A DNA stretch of 23,328 bases. Origin: Lingula anatina. Lineage: Eukaryota > Brachiopoda > Lingulata > Lingulida > Lingulidae. Positions within the stretch are counted from its first letter, which is position 1. Each line of letters starts with the position of its first letter. Positions 20,401 through 23,328 of this stretch are shown here, in pieces. The DNA is taken from contig NW_019773892.1 in assembly GCF_001039355.2 (NCBI RefSeq), positions 523,094 through 546,421 of the forward strand. Direction: 5' to 3'. The notes beneath the pieces were generated by a model that was not told the DNA's origin, did no database searches, and worked only from the letters and a program-made list of their open reading frames with translations. A program made the translations under genes and the position numbers.

Positions 20401-23328
20401 AATTCAGATGCAAATGCTGAGGCATCTAAGCCTGGTCAAGATCAGGAATAACAGCCCAACCTGCAAAGAAATTATCAAGGCTGAAGACAAAAAGGATGAT
20501 AAAGTAAGGGGGCTTTTTGAAACTTTAATCTAAATTTTAAATGCATAGATGGTCATAAGTGAATTTCTGTTTGATTAAAGCTTTTGTTATCAAGAATAAA
20601 AAAAAGAAAAGAAAAATGAAAGGAAAAACGCTTCTTTTGTATAATTAGGAGTCTGAGTATATATTGTCGACACTTTGTAAAAGTTGTGTGTATGGACAGG
20701 GCACTTTAGAAAAATATTCTTACTCACATTTTATATCGATTATTGAGTATTGATATACTTTACGAAACCGTTTAGTGTTACAATGATATATATTTTAAGC
20801 ATCCCAAGGCAAACTCAACAGTCGTGTGTATTGAACAGAAAGTCAACTCCAGCATTTCACTGATGGGACCAGGCTGTAGTGAGGAGACATTTGAATCCAA
20901 GATGAAGTCAGTGGCTGCACGTCTCCTAAGTGAAAAGAAGTTTGCAGCCAGCCTCATGAAAAAAATTAAAAATAAGGTGAGACACCCATAATCAGTAAAT
21001 GATATGGAATTAAATAAGTTAAAAAGAAAAAATTAAAAAGACATGGCAACTATACTACATGNGAGCTCAACAGTCAGGAAGGAGATTGGTGTGGTGGATC
21101 ATTCTCCAGATGTTCCACAAATTCAGTCAGAAACTGAATTCCCCCCTTTGTCCAAGTATGACCCATCAGAAGTACGTAAGAAAGTTACAACCAACAAATG
21201 CTTTGCTTTATGTTTTTTCATATGATCTTTGTTCTACATATATGCTGAATATGATACTTTATAGTCTTTTGTTATGTTAACCGATCAGGTGAAAAAGAAA
21301 ATAATATTTTTCTTGTTTTAAAAATGTCTGAATAATATATTACTGTATTGGTACAAGTGAAGGGCAATAACGTCCAATAAGCTAAGTAAAGTAACTGACA
21401 AACATTTGACGGGTAACAAAATGTTGAAGAGTGGCATTTTTATTCATTTTATTCATTGATTTTATTATTATTTCTTAAAGCAGGTGAAGGAAAAAGTCCA
21501 AACTGAAGTTATTGGTAAACGACCTGATGGGCAACTTAAGACCAATGCTGGCCAACAAAAGCCTAGGATTGAAAAACAGCTAGGGGCAATTTCAACAGAC
21601 AGGAAGGAGATTGGTGTGGTGGGTCATTCTCCAGTAGTCCCAGACATTCAGTCAGAGACTGAATTCCCTCCCTTGTCCAAGCATGACCCATCAGAAGTAC
21701 GTACGAAAGTTACAGCCAACAAATGCTTAGCTTCATGTTTTTTCAAATGATCTTTGTTCTAAATATATACTGAATATGATACTTTATAATCTTTTATTAT
21801 ATTAACTTATCAGGTTAAAAAAAGAGAATATTCTTTTTCTTGATTTAAAAAATGTTCACTTGTATTGGTACAAGTGAATTGCAATAAGTTATGTAAAGTA
21901 ACTGACAAACATGCAGGTAACAGAAAATGTTGAAGAGTGGCATTTTTATTTATTTTATTATTATTTCTTAAAGCATGTGAAGGACAAAGTCCAAACTGAA
22001 GTAATCGGTAAGCCACCAGACAGGCAACTTATGACCAATGTTGCCCAACGAAAGCCTAGGGTTGAAAAGCAGCTAGGGGCAATTTCAACAGGCAGGAAGG
22101 AGATTGATGTGGTGGATCATTCTCCAGTAGTTCCAGACATTCAGTCAGAAACTGAATTCCCTCCCTTGTCCAAGCATGACCCATCAGAAGTACGTAAGAA
22201 GATTCTAATCTACAAATGCTTTATTTTGTTTTTGCATATGATCTTTGTTCTACACATGTGGTAAATATGACACTTATTATTTTTTGTTAACTGATGTTAA
22301 CTGATTTTTTTAAATTAAAAATTGTCCTAATAATATATTACCATTTTGATACAGGTGACAGGCAAGCTCTCAAGTTCAGTAATTGGCAAACAACCTGATC
22401 GGCAACAGAAGGAGTTGACTCATTTTATTATTTCTCTATTTTATAATTATTTATTACAGCAGGCAAAGGACAAAGGAAAAGAAGAAGATGTCAAATGCAG
22501 TTCAACAGACAAGCAGACAGAAAAGAATGCCAATTCTTCTTCTGAAACACCACAATTTCAAATTATTTCTGACTCCCCATCAAAGTTTCTCATAGGAGTC
22601 GATCCGAGCATCCTTTTGATTAGACAGAATTCCACCGACAGTGCTCAGGTATCAGACCAAAACATGCAGACGTTAAACAGCATGGACCCCAGCATATTAC
22701 TGATGGGCCCAGTCCTAAAAAGTGCACAGACATCAGAATGCACGATGAGCCAAGATGCCTCAGTGGTATCGCATCTCTGCAAAGAAAAGCAGATTACAAC
22801 CAGCCCCTCAAAAAAGGTAAAATAAATAAATAAATATGGGTTAAACATAAACAGGAATAGATAGAATGGTAAAAAAAATCAAAATAGAAAGGTTTTGTAC
22901 ATTATAAATAAAAATACAGCATTTTTTAACATTTAATCAGACAGACCTTTGTTTTAACATATCTTAAACTTTATCTTAATATAAAAAATGCATCATCAAA
23001 ATATGATTATCTAAATAGGTAAAGAAGGGCAAGAATCAAACTCAAGTAATTGGTAAACCAACATCTGGGCAACTGAAGACCAATGGTGGCCAACAAAAGC
23101 CTAAGATTGAAAAACAGCTGAAGGCGAGCTCAACAGACAGAAAGGAGATTGGAGTGGTGGATCATTCTCCGGTCGTCCCAAATATTCAGTCACAAACTGA
23201 ATTCCCTCCCTTGTCCAAATATGATCCAACAGAAGTACATAAGGAAGTAACAAACAGCAAGAAACTGAGTGTGAAGAATGGAAAACAAAAGGTGCAGAAA
23301 TCCTTTCCTCTGACACTTCCAACTCCGG
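6227..23328 (+). CDS. Gene 2: giant multi-unit repeat protein, 3' end outside window
   Basis: Spliced gene with 37 exons or exon parts in the window, summing to about 2,075 codons and still open at the edge. All exons from exon 4 onward are phase 0-0. The order of module types repeats two and a half times with a period of about 5.5 kb, and successive units are joined by chimeric 28-codon exons without stop codons. Lengths of equivalent exons differ only by multiples of three and no copy carries an internal stop, which argues for selection on the protein. A candidate first exon has one membrane segment, followed by lysine-rich, presumably cytosolic or nuclear repeats. I recognise no known family. 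Confidence 0.7.
6561..6634 (+). promoter_or_regulatory. Candidate internal promoter and non-coding first exon in intron 1
   Basis: ATTGG (reverse CCAAT) at 6561, TATAAA at 6572-6577 and an initiator-like CTCACTC whose A (6603) is 31 bp downstream of the TATA start, a standard TATA-initiator distance. A donor-like ATG|GTGAGC ends a possible exon at 6634. From such a transcript, translation could start at ATG 6961 in exon 2, in the main frame, giving a form without the membrane segment. The ATTGG is unusually close to the TATA box. Confidence 0.4.
6935..6976 (+). CDS. Gene 2 exon 2 (14 codons, phase 1-1)
   Basis: Acceptor ATTCTTTTCAG, donor GTAAGA. In phase 1 it encodes EARCERENQMKNEL, highly charged. 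ATG at 6961 is in the main frame and could be an alternative start. Confidence 0.55.
7150..7193 (+). CDS. Gene 2 exon 3: basic AVVLRR exon
   Basis: Acceptor TTTTAATAG, donor GTGAGT. It enters in phase 1 and leaves in phase 0, and encodes AARRARNKRAVVLRR. The last seven codons and the downstream intron start recur in the chimeric exons at 13330 and 18933, which supports this exon. Confidence 0.7.
7447..7447. other. Ambiguous base in intron
   Basis: A single n in a T-rich polypyrimidine stretch just before exon 4. Both sides align with the paralogous introns, so it is probably a base-call ambiguity and not a gap. Confidence 0.7.
7462..7545 (+). CDS. Gene 2 exon 4: 28-codon PHxHV module
   Basis: Acceptor AAATTTAG, donor GTATGG. 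It encodes PHVHVVQLRKLGDRNTVKIN and ends LPQTARVE. It is repeated at 8590, 14092 and 19694. Phase 0-0. Confidence 0.82.
7605..7656. repeat. Compound CT/AT microsatellite
   Basis: (CT)14 at 7605-7632, then (AT)12 at 7633-7656, in the intron between exons 4 and 5. Confidence 0.9.
7761..7817 (+). CDS. Gene 2 exon 5: 19-codon VHPLAMMYI module
   Basis: Acceptor TTTGCTGCAG, donor GTAGGT. It encodes VHPLAMMYIKEIYSAMLTK. Phase 0-0. Confidence 0.82.
8208..8315 (+). CDS. Gene 2 exon 6: 36-codon MGMLRxL module
   Basis: Acceptor TTATACAG, donor GTAAGG. It encodes SSIHMGMLRFLRLVSIRN... and ends AGDRKDDK. Its first residue is S where the other copies have P. Phase 0-0. Confidence 0.8.
8590..8673 (+). CDS. 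Gene 2 exon 7: 28-codon PHxHV module (second of a duplicated triplet)
   Basis: Acceptor AAACTTTAG, donor GTAACT. It encodes PHTHVAQLRELGDRNIVKFN and ends TARIE. Exons 7-9 repeat exons 4-6 with a spacing of about 1.1 kb. Confidence 0.82.
8853..8909 (+). CDS. Gene 2 exon 8: 19-codon VHxLxMMYI module
   Basis: Acceptor TTAATGCAG, donor GTATGT. It encodes VHTLTMMYIKEMHSAMLTK. Phase 0-0. Confidence 0.82.
9281..9367 (+). CDS. Gene 2 exon 9: shortened 29-codon PVIQMGML module
   Basis: Acceptor TTTTATACAG, donor GTAAGG. It encodes PVIQMGMLRHLRLVKIRNNN followed directly by STEDRKDDK. Seven codons present in the 36-codon copies (around CIEIIK) are missing in frame. Confidence 0.8.
9634..9810 (+). CDS. 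Gene 2 exon 10: 59-codon HPK module
   Basis: Acceptor TTTTATTAAG, donor GTGAGA. It encodes HPKANSTGECIEEKVNSSIS, LIGADYSEETFES and MKSVAARLLSEKKFTAKLM. The SSISLxGxxxxEETFES part resembles the DPSILLMGP...ES segment of the roughly 120-codon exons, suggesting common origin. Confidence 0.78.
10014..10060 (+). pseudogene. Relic 5' half-exon
   Basis: CTGAAGCAATTGGTAAACAA followed by GACGTGCAACTT matches the module start region but has no donor. It lies 5' of exon 11. Confidence 0.5.
10124..10294 (+). CDS. Gene 2 exon 11: KKLKGKKEK module (57 codons)
   Basis: The tandem acceptor CAGCAG allows a start at 10124 (QKKLK) or 10127 (KKLK). Donor GTAAGC. It encodes KKLKGKKEKQKEPDVLPRRS, KKKFKAQN and PDPDFTTKVDNEK. 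It is strongly basic and equivalent to the tail of the gene 1 exon 807-1184. Confidence 0.75.
10453..10509 (+). pseudogene. Relic 5' half-exon
   Basis: GGGAAGGGTGGAAGTGCCCA...TTGGTAAACAACCAAATGGA resembles the start of the 71-codon exon. It has no acceptor AG and no donor. Confidence 0.55.
10565..10777 (+). CDS. Gene 2 exon 12: 71-codon EFPPLSK-type module
   Basis: Acceptor AAAGCAG, donor GTTAGT (weaker than the usual GTACGT). It encodes VKGKCQTEVDGKPPDRHRKT, KEIGVGDHSPAVPNIQ, FPPLPKCVPSE. Phase 0-0. Confidence 0.8.
10958..10990 (+). pseudogene. Short relic 5' half-exon
   Basis: A preserved GATACAG acceptor-like stretch, then GAAATGCTTGGTAAAACCAG, the most reduced of these relics. Confidence 0.4.
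11064..11279 (+). CDS. Gene 2 exon 13: 72-codon EFPPLSK module
   Basis: Tandem acceptor TTACAGCAG (11061 would add Q). Donor GTAAGT. It encodes VKGKGQTEVIGKPLDRQLKT, RLKPRIEKQLKASSTDKKEF and FPPLSKYGPSE. One extra codon (GALVDH against GVGDH). Confidence 0.8.
11457..11510 (+). pseudogene. Relic 5' half-exon
   Basis: GTGAAGGGCAACAAGCTAAG, then AAAGTAACTAACAAACAATC, aligned with the module start but frameshifted and without a donor. Confidence 0.5.
11564..11734 (+). CDS. Gene 2 exon 14: 57-codon module with internal in-frame deletion
   Basis: Acceptor AAGCAG, donor GTACGT. It encodes VKDKVQTAVIGKLTDVKLKT, NVGQEGQEIGVVDHSP and FPPLSKYKPSE. The central RKPRIEKQLKASSTDRK region is missing (14 codons) while the frame is kept. 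Confidence 0.78.
11917..11966 (+). pseudogene. Relic 5' half-exon
   Basis: TCAACTCAGGTAATTGGCAA followed by ACAACCAAATGGGCAA. The former acceptor GATACAG is now GATACAT. Confidence 0.5.
12036..12404 (+). CDS. Gene 2 exon 15: DPSILLMGP module (123 codons)
   Basis: Acceptor TATTACAG, donor GTGAAA. It encodes KPKDKGKEYVKSSSTDEQTE, FLMGVDPSILLIRQNST, SDQNMQALNSMDPSILLMGP, CGAHFLES and SHLCKEKEITISP. It contains two tandem DPSILL motifs. An in-frame ATG at 12165 is internal. Phase 0-0. Confidence 0.8.
12405..12660 (+). other. Intron between exons 15 and 16
   Basis: AT-rich, with AAATAAAT repeats. It aligns closely with the introns at 18021-18252 and 22817-23018. No gene seen. Confidence 0.6.
12661..13056 (+). 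CDS. Gene 2 exon 16: 71-type module plus tail (132 codons)
   Basis: Acceptor CTAAATAG, donor GTAAAC. The head is VKKGKNQTQVIGKPTSEQLK, RKEIGVEDHSPVVPNIQ, FPPLSKHEPSEV. The tail is KKLNLKNGKQKMQRSLPS, TRIETDDKDEISVIDTLAF and FLENE. The sequence GAAGTACATAAAG shows where shorter copies splice; a T>A-type change weakens that donor here, so the exon runs on into the tail. Confidence 0.8.
13330..13413 (+). CDS. Gene 2 exon 17: chimeric linking exon (28 codons)
   Basis: Acceptor GTAAAAG, donor GTAAGT. It encodes VQRTQKDRTSVQETEAKQLH followed by SCAVVLRQ. The first 20 residues match the start of the gene 1 terminal exon (VHKTRKAQTSMQVIERNQ). The end and the following intron match exon 3 (AVVLRR). 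It therefore joins the end of one gene-like unit to the start of the next, in frame. Confidence 0.8.
13414..14091 (+). other. Long inter-unit intron
   Basis: 678 bp. Both ends align with the intron 7194-7461. The middle, about 400 bp, is absent from that intron but present at 19017-19693, and contains a short terminal-inverted-repeat element. Confidence 0.6.
13525..13678. mobile_element. Small MITE-like inverted-repeat element
   Basis: The left end at 13525-13546 (GGAATGTTGGTCTGTTAGGA...) and the right end GTTCCTAAGACTACCATTCC at 13659-13678 are imperfect inverted complements (a two-base gap and few mismatches). No coding capacity. Target-site duplications are not clear. Confidence 0.4.
14092..14175 (+). 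CDS. Gene 2 exon 18: 28-codon PHxHV module (unit 2)
   Basis: Acceptor AAACTGTAG, donor GTATGT. It encodes PHAHVAKLLELGDRHMVKIN and ends TARVE. Confidence 0.82.
14347..14403 (+). CDS. Gene 2 exon 19: 19-codon VHPLAMMYI module
   Basis: Acceptor TCACTGCAG, donor GTACGT. It encodes VHPLAMMYINEMHSAMLTK, identical in protein to exon 30. Confidence 0.82.
14801..14908 (+). CDS. Gene 2 exon 20: 36-codon PIIQMGML module
   Basis: Acceptor TTTTATACAG, donor GTAAGG. It encodes PIIQMGMLRHLSLVKIRNNN, then PTCIEIIKTEDKKDDK. Confidence 0.82.
15224..15394 (+). CDS. Gene 2 exon 21: 57-codon HPT module
   Basis: Acceptor TATTTTAAG, donor GTGAGG. It encodes HPTANSTGIEQKVNSSISLM, GPGCGEETFES and MKSVAARLLSEKKFTASLMK. 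Two codons shorter than exons 10 and 32. Confidence 0.8.
15590..15635 (+). pseudogene. Relic 5' half-exon with intact acceptor
   Basis: GATACAG acceptor-like sequence, then CTGAAGCAATTGGTAAACAA and GAGACAGGCAACT. No donor. Confidence 0.5.
15703..15870 (+). CDS. Gene 2 exon 22: KKLKGKKEK module (56 codons)
   Basis: Acceptor AAGCAG (the upstream AAG would add Q). Donor GTAAGT. It encodes KKLKGKKEKQKEPDFVPRRS, PKDKFMAQNFEKQ and HDFTTKINNKNGENV. Strongly basic. Confidence 0.75.
16034..16088 (+). pseudogene. Relic 5' half-exon with intact acceptor
   Basis: GATACAG, then GGGAAGGTGCAAGTTCCCAA. The module frame meets a TAA at TGGTAAAC. No donor. Confidence 0.5.
16144..16356 (+). CDS. Gene 2 exon 23: 71-codon EFPPLSK-type module
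   Basis: Acceptor TTAAAACAG, donor GTAAGT. It encodes VKGNCQTEVIGKPRDRHHKP, KEIGVGDHSPVVPNIQ, FPPLPKCDPSE. Its closest relative is exon 12, its positional counterpart in unit 1. Confidence 0.82.
16584..16796 (+). CDS. Gene 2 exon 24: 71-codon EFPPLSK module
   Basis: Tandem acceptor TTACAGCAG, donor GTATGT. It encodes VKGKGQTKEIGKPPDSHLKT, RKEIGVKDHSPVVPNIQ, FPPLSKQGPSE. The 227-bp intron before it is shorter than its counterparts and lacks the usual relic. Confidence 0.8.
16976..17031 (+). pseudogene. Relic 5' half-exon
   Basis: AAGGGCAATAAGTTAAGCAA, then GTAACTGACAAACAATAAGA. Frameshifted, no donor. Confidence 0.5.
17096..17308 (+). CDS. Gene 2 exon 25: 71-codon EFPPLSK module
   Basis: Acceptor AAAGCAG, donor GTACGT. 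It encodes VKDKIQTEVIGKPQDRQLKT, QKPRLEKQLGAIS, KEIGVVDHSPVVPDIQ, FPPLSKYGPSE. Phase 0-0. Confidence 0.82.
17368..17420. repeat. TA microsatellite
   Basis: About 26 uninterrupted TA repeats in the intron after exon 25. The equivalent intron at 11735 lacks it. Confidence 0.9.
17530..17583 (+). pseudogene. Well-preserved relic 5' half-exon
   Basis: GTGAAGGGCAAGTTCTTAAC, then GTAATTGGCAAACAACCAGA reads in the module frame (GKQPDRQ). The acceptor CAG has become ATG and no donor follows. Confidence 0.55.
17655..18020 (+). CDS. Gene 2 exon 26: DPSILLMGP module (122 codons)
   Basis: Acceptor TTAAAACAG, donor GTAAAA. It encodes VKDKEKEDVKYSSTDEQTEK, FLMGVDLSILLIRQNST, NSMDPSILLMGPVCGARFLE and SHLCKEKEVTISP. 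Its start VKDK is shared with the 71-codon exons, which suggests a common origin for exon starts. Confidence 0.82.
18253..18648 (+). CDS. Gene 2 exon 27: 71-type module plus tail (132 codons)
   Basis: Acceptor CTAAATAG, donor GTAAAC. The head is VKKGKYQSQVIGKPTSEQLK, RKEIGVVDHSPVVPNIQ, FPPLSKHDPSEV. The tail is KKLNLKNGKQKMQRSLPS, TRIETDDKDEISVIDTLALE. A GTACGT donor-like sequence at the head/tail border is retained, so a shorter exon form ending there is possible. Confidence 0.8.
18933..19016 (+). CDS. Gene 2 exon 28: second chimeric linking exon (28 codons)
   Basis: Acceptor GTAAAAG, donor GTAAGT. It encodes VQKTKKGQTSVQETEVKQLH, then SRAVVLRQ. It has the same structure and breakpoint as exon 17, so it was copied with the unit. 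Confidence 0.8.
19017..19693 (+). other. Second long inter-unit intron
   Basis: 677 bp, aligned along its length with 13414-14091, including the inverted-repeat element. No gene seen. Confidence 0.6.
19125..19273. mobile_element. Second copy of the MITE-like inverted-repeat element
   Basis: The left end at 19125-19146 (GGAATGGTAGTCTGTTAGGA...) pairs imperfectly with the right end GATCCTAAGACAACAATTCC at 19254-19273. It is at the same position as the copy at 13525, so it was duplicated with the unit. Confidence 0.4.
19694..19777 (+). CDS. Gene 2 exon 29: 28-codon PHxHV module (unit 3)
   Basis: Acceptor AAATTGTAG, donor GTATGT. It encodes PHVHVAKLCELGDRNMVKVN and ends TARVE. Confidence 0.82.
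19951..20007 (+). CDS. Gene 2 exon 30: 19-codon VHPLAMMYI module
   Basis: Acceptor TCACTGCAG, donor GTACGT. It encodes VHPLAMMYINEMHSAMLTK. Confidence 0.82.
20396..20503 (+). CDS. Gene 2 exon 31: 36-codon PIIQMQML module
   Basis: Acceptor TTTATACAG, donor GTAAGG. It encodes PIIQMQMLRHLSLVKIRNNS, then PTCKEIIKAEDKKDDK. Confidence 0.82.
20800..20976 (+). CDS. Gene 2 exon 32: 59-codon HPK module
   Basis: Acceptor TATTTTAAG, donor GTGAGA. It encodes HPKANSTVVCIEQKVNSSIS, LMGPGCSEETFES and MKSVAARLLSEKKFAASLMK. Confidence 0.8.
21061..21171 (+). CDS. Gene 2 exon 33: 5'-truncated EFPPLSK module at an abrupt junction
   Basis: The frame is open from G[n]G at 21061 (fits GCG) through SSTVRKEIGVVDHSPDVPQ, FPPLSKYDPSE to donor GTACGT at 21172, 37 codons. 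There is no acceptor at its left edge: the sequence before 21061 is the intron that follows exon 32. Both the KKLKGKKEK exon and at least one 71-codon exon expected here are missing. It is probably the 3' part of a normal exon cut by an assembly error or a real deletion. Confidence 0.5.
21062..21062. other. Ambiguous base on an abrupt sequence junction
   Basis: The left side matches the intron at about 15470-15482. The right side begins inside a 71-codon exon. The single n sits on the switch point. Confidence 0.7.
21357..21418 (+). pseudogene. Relic 5' half-exon
   Basis: GTGAAGGGCAATAACGTCCA, then AAAGTAACTGACAAACATTT. Insertions and frameshift, no donor. Confidence 0.5.
21484..21696 (+). 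CDS. Gene 2 exon 34: 71-codon EFPPLSK module
   Basis: Acceptor AAAGCAG, donor GTACGT. It encodes VKEKVQTEVIGKRPDGQLKT, KPRIEKQLGAISTDRKEIGV, FPPLSKHDPSE. Phase 0-0. Confidence 0.82.
21874..21922 (+). pseudogene. Relic 5' half-exon
   Basis: GTGAATTGCAATAAGTTATG, then GTAACTGACAAACATGCAGG. Frameshifted, no donor. Confidence 0.45.
21974..22189 (+). CDS. Gene 2 exon 35: 72-codon EFPPLSK module with a shifted acceptor
   Basis: The usual AAAGCAG|GTGAAG reads AAAGCAT|GTGAAG. The remaining AAAG gives a start at 21974 and adds one histidine: HVKDKVQTEVIGKPPDRQLM, KPRVEKQLGAIS, FPPLSKHDPSE. Donor GTACGT at 22190. If the AAG is too weak the exon would be skipped, in frame. Confidence 0.65.
22355..22408 (+). 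pseudogene. Relic 5' half-exon with intact acceptor and open frame
   Basis: Acceptor GATACAG, then VTGKLSSSVIGKQPDRQQ in frame. The frame stays open through the following 'intron' into exon 36, so it could also serve as an alternative 5' extension of that exon. Confidence 0.45.
22463..22816 (+). CDS. Gene 2 exon 36: DPSILLMGP module (118 codons)
   Basis: Tandem acceptor TTACAGCAG (22460 would add Q). Donor GTAAAA. It encodes AKDKGKEEDVKCSSTDKQTE, FLIGVDPSILLIRQNST, NSMDPSILLMGPVLKSAQTS and SHLCKEKQITTSP. It lacks the CGA(R/H)FLE segment, as gene 1 also does. Confidence 0.8.
23019..23328 (+). CDS. Gene 2 exon 37: 71-type module plus tail, cut by the window edge
   Basis: Acceptor CTAAATAG. 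Open to the edge: VKKGKNQTQVIGKPTSGQLK, KEIGVVDHSPVVPNIQ, FPPLSKYDPTEV, KKLSVKNGKQKVQKSFP. About 30 more codons to the donor are expected from exons 16 and 27. Confidence 0.8.

Noticed and set aside
10565-22189. Regular ~500-bp repeats as a CRISPR-like or satellite array
   Set aside because: The repeated blocks are spliced, in-frame exons with conserved introns. Repeat and spacer sizes do not fit CRISPR.

Overview
This is an AT-rich, intron-rich animal genomic window. Coding capacity lies only on the + strand, as short symmetric exons with GT/AG boundaries. There are no operons, ribosome binding sites or bacterial genes. Small introns, low GC and frequent ACATGTA-type words hint at a lophotrochozoan such as a bivalve mollusc, but that is a weak inference. 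I do not recognise the encoded protein family and assign no function.

Layout. (1) 65-4223 is the 3' part of a gene ('gene 1'): nine exons, a stop at 4221-4223 and polyadenylation signals at 4423 and 4468. Its 5' end lies before the window. (2) 4480-6180 is intergenic, with a hairpin, CA/GT/CG tracts, a 21-base inverted repeat and, near its end, a cluster of CRE-like sites. (3) 6227-23328 is the start of a second head-to-tail paralogue ('gene 2'), with 37 exons or exon parts, still open at the window edge. The exons sum to about 2,075 codons. A candidate first exon encodes one membrane segment. A second candidate promoter with TATA box and initiator lies inside intron 1.

Gene 2 is a nested tandem repeat. 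The largest unit is about 5.5 kb (exon sets starting at 8590, 14092 and 19694). Each unit has a fixed order: a 28-codon 'PHxHV' exon, a 19-codon 'VHPLAMMYI' exon, a 36-codon 'PIIQMGML' exon, a 57-59-codon 'HPK/HPT' exon, a 56-57-codon 'KKLKGKKEK' exon, three exons of a roughly 71-codon module ending in EFPPLSK...PSE, a roughly 120-codon exon with DPSILLMGP motifs, a 132-codon exon (the 71-codon module plus a tail) and a 28-codon linking exon. The linking exon is a chimera: its first part matches the start of gene 1's terminal exon and its last part matches exon 3 of gene 2. This suggests that unequal exchange joined the last exon of one gene copy to an early exon of the next, fusing whole genes in frame into one giant gene. 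All internal exons are phase 0-0, so units can be added or lost without a frameshift.

Inside each unit the 71-codon exons recur about every 500 bp. Most introns in front of them hold a decayed copy of the 5' half of the same exon. Several exons have lost a normal splice site, and a neighbouring site would restore splicing in frame (807, 1505, 21974). At 21062 an ambiguous base sits on an abrupt junction where two or more expected exons are missing, so the third unit may be mis-assembled or rearranged. Exon calls rest on splice consensus, open frame and agreement among copies. No transcript evidence was available.
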